Below are positions 16,014 through 25,723 of a stretch of DNA of 64,000 bases, piece after piece. Source of the stretch: CAYMEK01 sp964389305 (lineage in GTDB: Bacteria > Spirochaetota > Spirochaetia > SZUA-6 > DRHE01); contig CAYMEK010000001.1 of assembly GCA_964389305.1 (NCBI GenBank), forward strand, positions 62,001-126,000, read 5' to 3'. The notes beneath the pieces are model-generated. The model saw only the letters and a list, made by a program, of their open reading frames with translations, was not told the origin of the DNA and did no database searches. Within the stretch, counting starts at the first letter, position 1. Every line of letters starts with the position of its first letter. The translations under genes and the position numbers were made by a program.

Positions 16014-17039
16014 TCACGGACGCGCCTGTCGTCGTTGCGGCCCTTCACGGCTCAAGCCTGCGCTCCCTCCTGCCCTTCCCGGCTGTGCCTTCGCCTGCTC
16101 GCTCGCACACCGATAGATAAACAGCCTCAGATTCATCTGCACCGGGAACTCGCTGCGCTGCTGCACTGAGAACCCTGCCTGGGCCAGCCAGCTCTCTATT
16201 TCCTGCCTGGCGAATCCGAGCCAGCGATCACCGTAGCGGCTGCGCAGCAGCTCTTCACCATGCCTGCAGAAATCGGCGACGAGGAGCGTTCCTCCGTCCC
16301 GCAGCACCCGAAGGGCCTCCTGCAGTCCTTTCAACGGACTGCGCAGGTGATGGAGCACCAGGTTAATCACCGCCGAGTCCACTTCCCCGTCCCGCAGCGG
16401 CAGGTGCTCCAGCTCACCGATCCTCAAAGACAGCCGCCCACCCGCCTGCCCGGGCAGACGCCGTAAACGCTCGCCGGCTTCGGCGAGCATTTTATGCGAA
16501 CTGTCCACTCCGATCAGGAGCTCCGCCTTGCCAGCAAGCCGCTCGAGCAACGAACCGCTGCCGCAGCCAAGATCCGCGACGCTGCCCCCGGCGGGCAGTC
16601 GTTCCACGATTCGCGCCGCCAGGTCGAGCTCGCCGATAATGCCTCGCTTCATGGTCTCCCAGCCGGAGGCGATGGAGTCGAAGAAGCGGCGGTCGCGCAT
16701 CTTCCCCGCCCGCAGAACCTCTTTCGCCTGCTCCAGGTCCGCTCGGAAGAGCGCCTCCCGTTCGAGCAGGAAGCGGATCGAATCGATGAAGCGCCTTCCC
16801 GGCCCCTGTTCCACCGTCCCGTAGAAAGCCCACAAGCCGTCGCGCCTGGAACTCAGGAGTCCCGCCTCCTGCAGGAGCTTGAGATGGCGGGAGATCCGGG
16901 ACTGACCCATGGCCAGGATCTCCATCAGCTCCTGGACATTGAGCTCCTGGAAGTCCAACAGGCTCAGCAGGCGGAGCCGCGTCTCGTCGGCCAGGGCTTT
17001 AAAGTAGCGAACGCAGCTCAGGCCACTCTCCATCATCAT
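16014..17039 (-). CDS. sahR: ArsR-family regulator fused to SAM-dependent methyltransferase domain, SahR-like
   Basis: 341 residues. Residues 1-85 are an ArsR winged helix (FKALADETRLRLLSLL ... MGQSRISRHLKLLQEAGLLSSRRDGLWAFY) without the CVC metal site. Residues 130-300 are a class I methyltransferase fold (VADLGCGSGSLLERLAG, LLIGVDSSHKML, INLVLHHLRSPLKGLQEALRVLRDGGTLLVADF). This architecture is that of SahR in Proteobacteria, a repressor of SAH/SAM cycle genes that responds to SAH. Location directly before ahcY and a palindrome at its own promoter support this. The C-terminal 30 residues are low-complexity and basic. The start could be any of three tandem ATGs, and none has a Shine-Dalgarno sequence. 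Confidence 0.85.
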   Translation of the reverse strand: MMMESGLSCVRYFKALADETRLRLLSLLDFQELNVQELMEILAMGQSRISRHLKLLQEAGLLSSRRDGLWAFYGTVEQGPGRRFIDSIRFLLEREALFRADLEQAKEVLRAGKMRDRRFFDSIASGWETMKRGIIGELDLAARIVERLPAGGSVADLGCGSGSLLERLAGKAELLIGVDSSHKMLAEAGERLRRLPGQAGGRLSLRIGELEHLPLRDGEVDSAVINLVLHHLRSPLKGLQEALRVLRDGGTLLVADFCRHGEELLRSRYGDRWLGFARQEIESWLAQAGFSVQQRSEFPVQMNLRLFIYRCASEQAKAQPGRAGGSAGLSREGPQRRQARP

Positions 17040-17043
17040 CTAA

Positions 17044-17059
17044 ATCAAAATATCTTGAT
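17044..17059. promoter_or_regulatory. Palindromic operator at the sahR-ahcY promoter
   Basis: ATCAAAATATCTTGAT on the plus strand: perfect ATCAA/TTGAT arms around a 6-base AT centre, starting 3 bases downstream of the -10 box and ending 4 bases before the first ATG. The form is typical of ArsR-family operators, so autoregulation by SahR is likely. Confidence 0.65.
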
Positions 17060-17062
17060 ATA

Positions 17063-17091
17063 TTTATATAATAGAAATGACTGGCAGTCAA
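17063..17091 (-). promoter_or_regulatory. Promoter of sahR-ahcY
   Basis: TTGACT (17091-17086), spacer 17, TATAAA (17068-17063) on the minus strand. The expected start near 17056 lies within the palindrome at 17044-17059, which places an operator in the right position for repression. Confidence 0.7.
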
Positions 17092-17201
17092 GCACTAAGG
17101 GTCAAGAGAAATCCGCCGGTCCCGGCCTTGCCAGTCCCCTGAGCCTAATCCATCGTGTCTGGATTTCCGATAATCAGATACGGAGGAGACAGCGACACGC
17201 T

Positions 17202-17501
17202 ATGGACTGGTTGAACGATCTGCAGAGGCGGGAGGAGCGGTTGAAGCGCCTCATCGCCGGCTTCGGCCGCACGAGGCACCGGGGAGCGGATGTACGCCTT
17301 TCACCCGGCGATCCGGACAGCCGTTTCCGCCGGCATATACAGCCGGAGGTCGAGCAGATCAGTGCCTTGCTGGAAGACTATCTGTGCGGGCGTGACGAGG
17401 ACGAACGCTCACGGATGAGCTATGAGGTCCGGCTCAACCTGCCCCTGTTTTCTCACCTTCACAACCTCTACACCTCCCCGTCAGCCTCGGAAAAGCGGTG
17501 A
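17202..17501 (+). CDS. Small uncharacterised protein
   Basis: A 99-residue frame from ATG 17202, with GGAGGAG about 14 bases upstream (rather far). The product is rich in Arg and Glu, opens with an amphipathic helix (DWLNDLQRREERLKRLIAGFG) and shows no membrane segment or known motif. It lies in the gap between divergent sahR and convergent pbpC, in a stretch otherwise empty of genes. Codon use resembles its neighbours. I cannot rule out a chance frame in GC-rich DNA. Confidence 0.45.
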   Translation: MDWLNDLQRREERLKRLIAGFGRTRHRGADVRLSPGDPDSRFRRHIQPEVEQISALLEDYLCGRDEDERSRMSYEVRLNLPLFSHLHNLYTSPSASEKR

Positions 17502-17544
17502 GCCGACTCCCAGCCTATACGGCGCGGGCGCGCCCGCCCGCCGC

Positions 17545-19983
17545 TTACTGCTCGCTGGCCACGAAGAAGCTTCTCGAGGCCCGGTTTCCCCTGGTGTCGA
17601 TGATCTGAAGCTCGTGCCGGCCCCGGGAAAAACGGGCCGACCAGGCGTGGCGCTCGCGGGTGGAACCCAGGTAGATGTTGTCGGCGTACCAGTAAAGAAC
17701 AGAATCCGGCTCCAGATGAGCGGCCCTGAGCGTCAGCTTCTGCTCTTCCCCGTCCAGGTCCCTGGGGATCCAGATTTTCGCTCCTTCTTCCGGATACACG
17801 ATCCTCAAGCTGGGCAGGCCGTCGGTCCCCGAGAAACCAGGCTGGAACGGGGGTATTTGCTCCACGAGCTGACCGCGCTCTCTCAGGTACTGCGCCACGG
17901 CGGGAGGATAGAACAACCGGATCTCCTCCCTATACTTGCCCGGCTCCCAGCACAGAGCGTTGACCCTGTAGCTACCGTCCAGCGTAACGAAGATCTTCTT
18001 ATGATACGGGCACTGAGGCAGCGGTTTTGCCCCGGCCGGGGCTGAAGCCACGTAGGTGTCCGGGCAGTCGGGCCCGGCCCGGTACCCCGTTTCGCGGCAC
18101 AGCCTCACCGGCTGCAGGCCGCCGGCAGGCGGTCGAAACCACTCCTCCCGGCCGCAATCCGGGAGGATGTTGAATACGTCGAAGAGCAGGGGCGCCGCCA
18201 GGGCGGAGCTGCGCAGATTAGCGTTGCCCTCCCCGGTGAAATTCCCCACCCAGACGGCTACGATCCACCTCGGATTCACGCCGATGGACCAGGCGTCTTT
18301 CTGTCCGTAGCTGGTGCCGGTCTTCCAGGAAAGGGGCCGGCCGCTCTGGTAGTTTTCCCAGTAGTACTCCACCCCCGGACGGCCCAGGCGGGTGAGGATC
18401 TGCAGAACCAGATAGCTGGCCCCCGGGCTGATCAGCCGCAAACCGGGTCTTTCAGGCTCTCCCTCCACCAGGGAAAGAGAGCAGAACAGCCCCAGGCGGC
18501 CGAGGCCGCGGTACAGTCCGGCCAGCTCCAGCAGACTGGCTTCGGCCCCGCCCAGGATCAAGGTGAGGCCGTAGTCCTGCGGCGGCCGGAACAGGCCCTC
18601 CAGTCCGGCCAGGCCGAGAAAGTGGTAGTAACGCTCCAGCCCGTACTCGGATAGAAGCCTTACGGCGGGTACATTCAGAGACAGGACGAGGCTTTCGGCG
18701 GCTAGGATGAGGCCGCGGTAGCTGAGATCGATGTTTTGCGGCGAGAAGGCGCCGAACTGAGAGGGGATGTCCTGGATCCGGGTCTCCGGCAGCAGCAGTC
18801 CCTCGTCCATGGCCAGGGCGTAGAGAAAAGGCTTGAGCAGCGACCCGGTGGAACGGCGGGCCTGGACTCCGTCCACCTGCCCGTTGTGGGCCCGGTCGTA
18901 GTAATCCGAGGAGCCGAGGTAGACCCGGATCTTGCCCGAGTCTGTCTCGGCGACCAGCACGGCGGCGTTGTGGACCCCGAGCCTGCCCGCCGATTCCATG
19001 CGGTAGCGTACCACCTCTTCCACCTGACTCTGCAGCGACGCCTCGATGGTGGTGCGCACCACCTCCTGAGTCCGGGTGGCGTGAAGATGCTCGCTCAGGT
19101 GCGGCGCCTGGAAGGGAAAGGGAAACAGCCGGACCGGCAGGGGCTCGATCAGCGCGCGCTCGAGGGTTTCACCGTCGAGGAGCCGGCGCTCGGCCAAAAG
19201 GCGCAGCAGTCGATTTCGCTTCGAATACAGATCCGCACGGTTGCGCTGGGGATCGATCAGCCCGGGCGCATTGGGCAGTACCGCCAGGGCAGCGGCTTCC
19301 GCCCAGGTAAGCAGAGAAGGGTCCTTGCCGAAGTAACGGTAGGAAGCGGCTCGAAAGCCCACGATGTTGCCGCCGAAGGGGGCGTGGTTCAGGTACAGGG
19401 CGAGGATCTCCTGCTTGGACAGCAGGGCTTCGAGCTTCAGCGACTGGAGCATCTCCAGGAGCTTGCTGGCCAGAGTCCTGGGACGCCCGCCGGCCAGGCG
19501 GGCTACCTGCATGGTGATGGTGCTGGCTCCGCTGACCCGCCGGCCGGCGCGCAGATTATCGTACAGGGCCCGGAGTACGGCCGCCGCATCTATTCCGGGA
19601 TGGCTGTAGAAGCGCCTGTCCTCGTAGCGGACAACCGCATCCCTCAACTTGGCGGGAACCACGGGCAGGGCCGTTCCCGCCGCCGCCGTTCGGCCGGCCT
19701 CCGACCCGCTCGCCGCCGAATCATCCGCCTGCCGGTCGCCGGGTCGATGAGGCAGCAGAGGGAGCTGGTACTGCTGCTGCGAATTCAGAAAGACTCGCAG
19801 GAGCTGGCCGGAGGCGGACAGGATCACCTGGCTGGGCCCGGCGGGAAACAGAGGATCGGGCAGGGGGACGAGCAGCAGAAAAAGGGCGAAGCTCGCTTGC
19901 GTGGCGAGGAGCGTACCCAGGAGGCGCAGCAGCAGCCGTGCAGGCGACAGATGGATCTCCCGGTCGATGGGTTGTCGTCTCAA
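17545..19983 (-). CDS. pbpC: Penicillin-binding protein 1C (glycosyltransferase/transpeptidase)
   Basis: 812 residues, usual PBP1C length. One membrane anchor at residues 15-40. The GT51 transglycosylase follows, with catalytic Glu121 in RYEDRRFYSHPGID and the GASTITMQVARL motif. The transpeptidase has nucleophile Ser381 in STGSLLKPF, an SLN motif (VLSLNVPAVRLL) and KTG (SWKTGTSYGQKDAWSIG). The C-terminus (from about 720) resembles the PBP1C-specific beta domain. It polymerises and cross-links peptidoglycan in the periplasm. The start overlaps the alpha-2-macroglobulin gene by 4 bases, the conserved pairing also seen in E. coli (pbpC-yfhM). Confidence 0.95.
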   Translation of the reverse strand: MRRQPIDREIHLSPARLLLRLLGTLLATQASFALFLLLVPLPDPLFPAGPSQVILSASGQLLRVFLNSQQQYQLPLLPHRPGDRQADDSAASGSEAGRTAAAGTALPVVPAKLRDAVVRYEDRRFYSHPGIDAAAVLRALYDNLRAGRRVSGASTITMQVARLAGGRPRTLASKLLEMLQSLKLEALLSKQEILALYLNHAPFGGNIVGFRAASYRYFGKDPSLLTWAEAAALAVLPNAPGLIDPQRNRADLYSKRNRLLRLLAERRLLDGETLERALIEPLPVRLFPFPFQAPHLSEHLHATRTQEVVRTTIEASLQSQVEEVVRYRMESAGRLGVHNAAVLVAETDSGKIRVYLGSSDYYDRAHNGQVDGVQARRSTGSLLKPFLYALAMDEGLLLPETRIQDIPSQFGAFSPQNIDLSYRGLILAAESLVLSLNVPAVRLLSEYGLERYYHFLGLAGLEGLFRPPQDYGLTLILGGAEASLLELAGLYRGLGRLGLFCSLSLVEGEPERPGLRLISPGASYLVLQILTRLGRPGVEYYWENYQSGRPLSWKTGTSYGQKDAWSIGVNPRWIVAVWVGNFTGEGNANLRSSALAAPLLFDVFNILPDCGREEWFRPPAGGLQPVRLCRETGYRAGPDCPDTYVASAPAGAKPLPQCPYHKKIFVTLDGSYRVNALCWEPGKYREEIRLFYPPAVAQYLRERGQLVEQIPPFQPGFSGTDGLPSLRIVYPEEGAKIWIPRDLDGEEQKLTLRAAHLEPDSVLYWYADNIYLGSTRERHAWSARFSRGRHELQIIDTRGNRASRSFFVASEQ

Positions 19984-22900
19984 AAGCGTCCCCTGACAGT
20001 TACGGTTTCTCCGGGTCGCACCGCGCGGGTGTCCCGTCGGTACATGGCCTCGCAGACCGCCGGGGGCAGAAAGTAGCTGCCCGGTGTAACCGCCCGCACC
20101 TTGACCAGGAAGTCCAGGGAGCGCTGCCTGCGGGGCAGGTCGAAGAACCAGGCCACCCGATCGTCGCGATAGTCCACATATTCCTCAGCCCCCAGGGTGA
20201 ATCCGTCGGACCAGGAGGGGAAAGGTTCGCCGGAAAGACGGGTATTCTCGATCTCCCAGCCCGAAGGCAGGATCTGGGTCAACGCCAGCTCCTCCAGGTC
20301 GGCCGGCGAGGCGCTGGTACGGCTGACGCGGAAGTGCCCCCAGATCTCGCGGCCCTGCTCCAGGCTGCGCGGGTCCACCTGATCCCCCTTCGCGTCCAGC
20401 CAGCTCACCTCGAGGTCGAGCCGGTTCGACTCGGCTTCGACCCTGGCTCTCAGGGGGACGCCCTCCCATTCCAAACGAACGAAGACCTTTCCGGCTTCCG
20501 TTTCCGGGTCGATCTCCACCGAGACCTGCTCCCCGAAGCCCTCCTCGATCCGGTGGGACAGCGTTTCCTGTTCCAGAAAGAAAGGCAGCTCGCGGCCGTC
20601 GGGCAGCCTGATGTGGCCGAAGATCCGCCGCGGCTCGCCCTCCGCGGCCAGGCTCAGGTACTTGCCCACGGCCAGGAGGCTGTAGCCCAGGCTCTGGGTG
20701 CTGTACCAGTCTTCGGAGGATATCTTCTCCGCCACCACCTCGTAGAGTTTGTCCGCCACCGTGCTCCTGTGGAGCTGGCGGCTCATCTCCAGGATCAAAG
20801 CCTGGTCCCTCAGGGTGGATCCGTAGCTTCCCGCGTATTCTACGTAGATTGGTACCTCGGTGCCGGCCCCGGCCAGCACCCGTTCGGCCGTCCCGGGGAG
20901 CCCGGCCAGGTCATAGGCCGCTGCCAGGATCCAGCGTTCGGTGTCGCTGAGCCGCTCCAGGTTGTTCTCCACGGTGAAGTTCATTGGACCCACCGCCGGA
21001 CGGCCAGCCAGGGCCAGGAGGTACAGCCGGTGGACCTGGGCCAGCAGGCTGTCCTGATAGCTCAAGGCGCGGGAATACTGAAATTGAATCCAGCGCTCCT
21101 TCATGTCCTCGGCAACGGGGTAGCCCAAACGCTCGGCTTCCAGGAAGAAATGGCCGGCGTAGTTGGTTCCCCATGGTGAGAGCAGTTCCGAGCCCGGCCA
21201 GTAGGAGAAGCCCCCGGAAGGCAGCTGGAAGCGCCTGAGGGCGGCGAGGCCGTCGTTGATGTTGCGGTCGATCTGCGCAGCGTCGGCCGGACCGGCCTGC
21301 ATGATTCGTTTCAGGTAGAGTTGGGGAAACACCGCCGAGACGGTCTGCTCGACGCAGCCCCACGGGTAGCGGATAAGCCAGTCCAGGCGGCGTTCCAGGT
21401 TTAGATTGCCCCAGGGAGAAACCACGATCCGGGCCTGGTTGGTGCCCGGCATGCCGTCGTCGGGGATGGTGAAGGTGAGGGTCTCGCCGGGGGAGGCGAT
21501 CTTCCGTTCCGAGCGGTACAGAGGCGTGGAGGAGGCGCGAACCTCGATAAAGGTCGTGCTGGAGGCGGCGGCCCGGCCGGAGCGGGCCTCGAAGGACAGG
21601 CGGGTGCGGCCCACGGCCGCCTGCGTCCTGAGCTTGAAGTACACCTCCTGTTCCCGACTCTCCCCGCTGAAGGTGACGCTCTGAGTGGCGCTGCCCACCA
21701 CCTCCAGCGGGCCTTCAGCGCGCAGGCTCACTGTGGCCTGCTGGATCGACTGTTCCACGGCGAACAGGGACACCACCGCCTCGAACTGCTCCTCCGGTCC
21801 CAGGACCCTGGGCAGGGAGGGCAGAATTACCAGCTCCGAGCGCACCGGCACGGTGGCTTCGGCGCTTCCGTAGCGCGCGCCCCTGGCTGTGGCCGCCATC
21901 AGGCGAACCGATCCCATGTAGTTGGGCATGGAGAAGCGCACCTCGGCCCGGCCGCGGGCGTCGGTTTGGGCCGGCTCGGTGACCATTACCACCGGCTCGA
22001 AGCGTTTCTGATCCCTGGCTCTCTCCTCGTCTACCATGAGCAGGCCCTCGCCGCCCCCCACGGAGAAGGTGCGAAACACGTCTCCCTTGTGAGCTCCGAT
22101 GATCTGGCCGAACAGGTCGTAGCTTCCCACCGCCAGCCGCTGCTTGCTGTAGAAGCCGCCCCACGGGTCGGGAGTCTGGAAGGCGGTCAGATCCAGCAGC
22201 CCTTCGTCCACGATCGCCAGGATGTAGCGGGTGGGCTGGCGGTCCCCGGTTTGCAGAACCACGGTAAACTCTTCGCCGGGGCGCAGGACCTCTGAGGTCG
22301 AAAGTTCGACCTCCTGCCGCGTGGAGGCCAGCTCCACGTTGAGAGGAATGATCCCGTACATGCGGATGGGCCGGTCATTGGCGCTCTGAGCGTAGGGCTG
22401 CAGGTAGGAGACGGTGAGATAGGCGTTGGGAAGCATCGCCTTCGTGATGGGGATGCGCAGTTCTGTTTGCCTGGCGGCCGGGGAATACCAGCGGGCCGAC
22501 AACACGGAGCCGGCTTTCTCCACGGTCACCAGCAGGTTGCCCTGCTCCATGGAAGGCAAGGATACCAGCGCCTCCTCTCCCGGATGGTAGAGCTGGCGGT
22601 CGGAGCGCAGGGTAAGAAGGCCCGCGTCCTGCCCGCCGGCGCTTTGCCCCCACATCGAGGCCCGGAAGAAGAAGGCCGCCCGGTGGCCCGAAGGATCTTC
22701 CACCTCCACCAGGTACTCGCCCCAGCTGTCCGGCTCGATCGTGAAGGCGACCGGAGTCGCCTGAGACAGCAGGGTCCCCCCGGCAACCTTCACGGTCTGG
22801 GCGTCGCTTTTGTAGCGCAGGTGGAAATCGTCGTAGTCGTCGTACTCCCACCACCAGTAGCGGGTGTTGCGGTACACCGCATAGGAGAGGGTCCTGCCCG

Positions 22901-25466
22901 GGACGGCCCGGCCGGCGCGGTCCACGACCACCGTAGAGATGTTGTGCTCACTGCCGAGCTGTAGATAGCCCCAGCGCGTATCCGGGCGCCGAAGCCCCAC
23001 GTAGAAGGGGTAGGGATCTACCGGCAGCGTCTGGGTCCGGGTTACTTCCCGGCCGCCCTTCTCCTGCGTGCCGGCGGTAAGGATCAGCTCTAGGGCCGAG
23101 GGGGCGGCTTCGAAGGGAGGAAGGGGAAAGCGGACTTCGGCTGTACCCCGGCTGTCCAGAGGACCCTCGAACACGTCCTTGCTAAGCTCCTGGAAGCGTA
23201 TCGCCTCGTTGTTGAAGGAGAAGGCGGGAAAGGCGGAGAAGGCCAGCGCCCGGTGGGCCAGGCGATATCGGAGGCTGGCTTGCAGACCGGCAGCCGGTGC
23301 GCCGAACAGGTACTTCGATTCGATACGGCAGCCCAGCTCCCGGTCGTCGAAATCGAGGGATTTCTCGTCGGCAAGCAGGTTCACCTTCAGGCGGAAGGCA
23401 ACGATGGTTTCCACCCGGATGTCCTTGAGGAAGCGGGAGCTTCCCGCCAGGATCTCGGCCTGCCAGGTGCCGGTGGGATCCTCTGCGGCGGTGGGCAGCC
23501 GGAACTGGTAGAACCCGTCCACGCCGTCGGTGTTGACCTCTTCGTAAACGGTCTGGCCCCTGGGATTGGTGAGCTTCAGGGAAACCGGATGGCGCTCGGG
23601 AAAGGTCTCGTCCTGGTTGCGGATAATAGCCGAAAGATGGATGGTGTCGCCGGGACGGTATACGCCCCGTTCGGTAAACAGAAAGGCTCGGGTGCCCTCG
23701 GGCCCCACCTCCACTCCTTCGGTATCGAAGCTGGAGAGGTTCCAGGCCATTTCGTTCGCTTTGATAACGCTCCTGCGGCCGTCCTTCTCCGCCGTTACGT
23801 AGAACGCTTCGCCCTCCACTGCCTCGAAACGAACCTGGCCGTCGCTGCCGGTGAGCCCGGAGGCGAGGACCTGGTTCTGGTAGCTGCGCAGCTCCACCAG
23901 CGCCCCTTCCAGCGGCCTGGCATCCATCAGGCTGGTAGTGAAGACCAGATGCACATCCCCGGCCGACTTCCAGGTCATACCGATGTCGCTGATCACCAGG
24001 GGCTTGTAGATCCGGCCGTGCGCCCACAGGTAGCCCCAGGAGCCCGGCTCGGAGTAATAGTCTTCGCCCCGGTAGCCGCGCCGCTCCTCACCCACGTCGT
24101 AGATCATGTCTTCGTGTTTTATCTCCAGGCTCACCAGCAGCAACCCCTTCTCGGCGGGCTCGATCAGCTCTCCGAGGTCCAGCTCGTGGTTCAGCCAGAC
24201 GTTCTTCTCCTCGCCGATCTCCAGGGTTTGCTCGGCGATGGTGAGGCCGACTCTCCTTACGTAGTAATCCTGGAACTCCTGGTTGCGGTCCCGGGCCGAG
24301 GCCAGTCGTTCGGTCTGCAGGAACTGGCCCAGGTTGTTATCGAAGACCTTCTTTACCTCCAAGCGCACTCTACGCAGGTTGACCGTGCGGAAATATATCT
24401 TGCCGCCCGCCTCCGGCGGCAGGAATACGCCGTCTTGCAGAAAGACCATCTGGGGCTTGATGTCGTCGAACTCCACAGGCCGCCGGATTTCCTCTTCGAT
24501 TCTACTTCCCCAGCGGCTGCGGATCCCTCTGCTGACGACCAGCGTGTAAGAGGCGCCATGGGTAAACTCCCCGCTGATCAGCACATTCTTGCCGGCGATC
24601 GAGGCGCGCAGCTCCACATGCGGCTCCACCCGGATCAGGCCGCGCACATCCTGAGAGGGATCCAGCTCGTCGGAAAACACCAGGGTGAAACCGGGATTGG
24701 TCCCCCCGGTGCGCGCTATGATCTGATCGAGGGAAAAAGAGCCGGCCGCCTCCAGGGTGAGCTCCCGTACAAAGGGCTCGGAGAGCTGCAGAGTTCCCTG
24801 ATCCGCTACCAGGCGGAAGATCCGTTGATCTTCGATGCGGGGAAGAGGCGCGCTGATGAACTCGAATGTCTTTTCCCCCGCCTGTTCGTTCCACGTCAGG
24901 GGCAGCTTCCTGCTGCCCTCGGCGAGGGTTACGGCTTTTTCCACCGAGGCGAGCCCGACAGGCTCGCTGAAAGTCACGGAGCCCCGGTAGATGAGGTTGT
25001 CCGGATTATCCGGATCGATGAGCTGAAAATCTCCCTGGTATGAGACGATCTCGCGGCCCGCCGTTTCAAAGTCGAAGGTAAAGGAGTTGGGAAGCTCGAG
25101 GTTGTCGGGATAAAGCTGCTGCAATGATAGCGTAGCCCTGTAGACCTGGCGAAAGGGCAGTGTTTGGGCGGGTTGAAAGACCAGGGTGCGGCTGTCGGTG
25201 CCGGTGAGCGTGCCCTGGATCGGGGGAGAAAACGACAGCAGGGTTGGGTCGATCGCTTCCTGGTTGAAGGGAACCAGAAACTGGATCGTGAGCTCTCCGC
25301 CGGGCGAGACCAGTCCGGCCGGCACTTCTCTGATCAAGCGGGCGATCTCAGGGCTGATTTCGGTAAGGGAGGGATGGGGCTGGCCGGCTTTTTCGCAGGA
25401 GCTTACTGTGAGTACAGACAGCACGACCGCAGCCAGCAGGCAGCCGGAAAGAAGTCGCTGTTTCAT
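19980..25466 (-). CDS. Bacterial alpha-2-macroglobulin lipoprotein with thioester
   Basis: 1828 residues, a normal size for the YfhM type. A signal peptide ends in a lipobox (LTVSSC, lipidated Cys about 24), so the protein is a membrane-anchored lipoprotein in the periplasm. Macroglobulin-like repeats (MG domains) fill the first two thirds. The thioester motif GCVEQ (Cys1371) in RYPWGCVEQTVSAVFPQLY is intact, followed by the alpha/alpha-barrel complement-like domain. It is thought to trap attacking proteases covalently while PBP1C repairs the wall. AGAGGT precedes the ATG. No frameshift is seen through 5.5 kb. Confidence 0.94.
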   Translation of the reverse strand: MKQRLLSGCLLAAVVLSVLTVSSCEKAGQPHPSLTEISPEIARLIREVPAGLVSPGGELTIQFLVPFNQEAIDPTLLSFSPPIQGTLTGTDSRTLVFQPAQTLPFRQVYRATLSLQQLYPDNLELPNSFTFDFETAGREIVSYQGDFQLIDPDNPDNLIYRGSVTFSEPVGLASVEKAVTLAEGSRKLPLTWNEQAGEKTFEFISAPLPRIEDQRIFRLVADQGTLQLSEPFVRELTLEAAGSFSLDQIIARTGGTNPGFTLVFSDELDPSQDVRGLIRVEPHVELRASIAGKNVLISGEFTHGASYTLVVSRGIRSRWGSRIEEEIRRPVEFDDIKPQMVFLQDGVFLPPEAGGKIYFRTVNLRRVRLEVKKVFDNNLGQFLQTERLASARDRNQEFQDYYVRRVGLTIAEQTLEIGEEKNVWLNHELDLGELIEPAEKGLLLVSLEIKHEDMIYDVGEERRGYRGEDYYSEPGSWGYLWAHGRIYKPLVISDIGMTWKSAGDVHLVFTTSLMDARPLEGALVELRSYQNQVLASGLTGSDGQVRFEAVEGEAFYVTAEKDGRRSVIKANEMAWNLSSFDTEGVEVGPEGTRAFLFTERGVYRPGDTIHLSAIIRNQDETFPERHPVSLKLTNPRGQTVYEEVNTDGVDGFYQFRLPTAAEDPTGTWQAEILAGSSRFLKDIRVETIVAFRLKVNLLADEKSLDFDDRELGCRIESKYLFGAPAAGLQASLRYRLAHRALAFSAFPAFSFNNEAIRFQELSKDVFEGPLDSRGTAEVRFPLPPFEAAPSALELILTAGTQEKGGREVTRTQTLPVDPYPFYVGLRRPDTRWGYLQLGSEHNISTVVVDRAGRAVPGRTLSYAVYRNTRYWWWEYDDYDDFHLRYKSDAQTVKVAGGTLLSQATPVAFTIEPDSWGEYLVEVEDPSGHRAAFFFRASMWGQSAGGQDAGLLTLRSDRQLYHPGEEALVSLPSMEQGNLLVTVEKAGSVLSARWYSPAARQTELRIPITKAMLPNAYLTVSYLQPYAQSANDRPIRMYGIIPLNVELASTRQEVELSTSEVLRPGEEFTVVLQTGDRQPTRYILAIVDEGLLDLTAFQTPDPWGGFYSKQRLAVGSYDLFGQIIGAHKGDVFRTFSVGGGEGLLMVDEERARDQKRFEPVVMVTEPAQTDARGRAEVRFSMPNYMGSVRLMAATARGARYGSAEATVPVRSELVILPSLPRVLGPEEQFEAVVSLFAVEQSIQQATVSLRAEGPLEVVGSATQSVTFSGESREQEVYFKLRTQAAVGRTRLSFEARSGRAAASSTTFIEVRASSTPLYRSERKIASPGETLTFTIPDDGMPGTNQARIVVSPWGNLNLERRLDWLIRYPWGCVEQTVSAVFPQLYLKRIMQAGPADAAQIDRNINDGLAALRRFQLPSGGFSYWPGSELLSPWGTNYAGHFFLEAERLGYPVAEDMKERWIQFQYSRALSYQDSLLAQVHRLYLLALAGRPAVGPMNFTVENNLERLSDTERWILAAAYDLAGLPGTAERVLAGAGTEVPIYVEYAGSYGSTLRDQALILEMSRQLHRSTVADKLYEVVAEKISSEDWYSTQSLGYSLLAVGKYLSLAAEGEPRRIFGHIRLPDGRELPFFLEQETLSHRIEEGFGEQVSVEIDPETEAGKVFVRLEWEGVPLRARVEAESNRLDLEVSWLDAKGDQVDPRSLEQGREIWGHFRVSRTSASPADLEELALTQILPSGWEIENTRLSGEPFPSWSDGFTLGAEEYVDYRDDRVAWFFDLPRRQRSLDFLVKVRAVTPGSYFLPPAVCEAMYRRDTRAVRPGETVTVRGRF

Positions 25467-25723
25467 TCTTTGTTACCTCTTTTCGTCAGCAATACCTGGC
25501 CGGACAGGCGCGCAGAGCAGGAAATGCAGTCCGGATTATATGTGCGTTCGTCGCAAAAAGGTAGCACGGGCATATGGAGAAATCAAGGAATCGATTTAGC
25601 AGGCGGGGCGCTTTCTCGCTAATCTACCTCTCTTGAGCTTTCCCGCTGCCGGGTGGGTAGCCGAAAGGCGGAAATTCGTGGATACTGTGCCTGAACGGTA
25701 CTGTAGCTGAAAGGAAGAGCTGG

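Noticed and set aside
14482..16116. Long plus-strand frame antisense to ahcY
   Set aside because: The adenosylhomocysteinase on the minus strand is unambiguous, and the antisense product has no recognisable feature.
17522..17540. GC-only palindrome between the small gene and pbpC as a terminator
   Set aside because: It has a symmetric GCGGGCGCGCCCGC core but no T-run on either side, so it is not a standard terminator.
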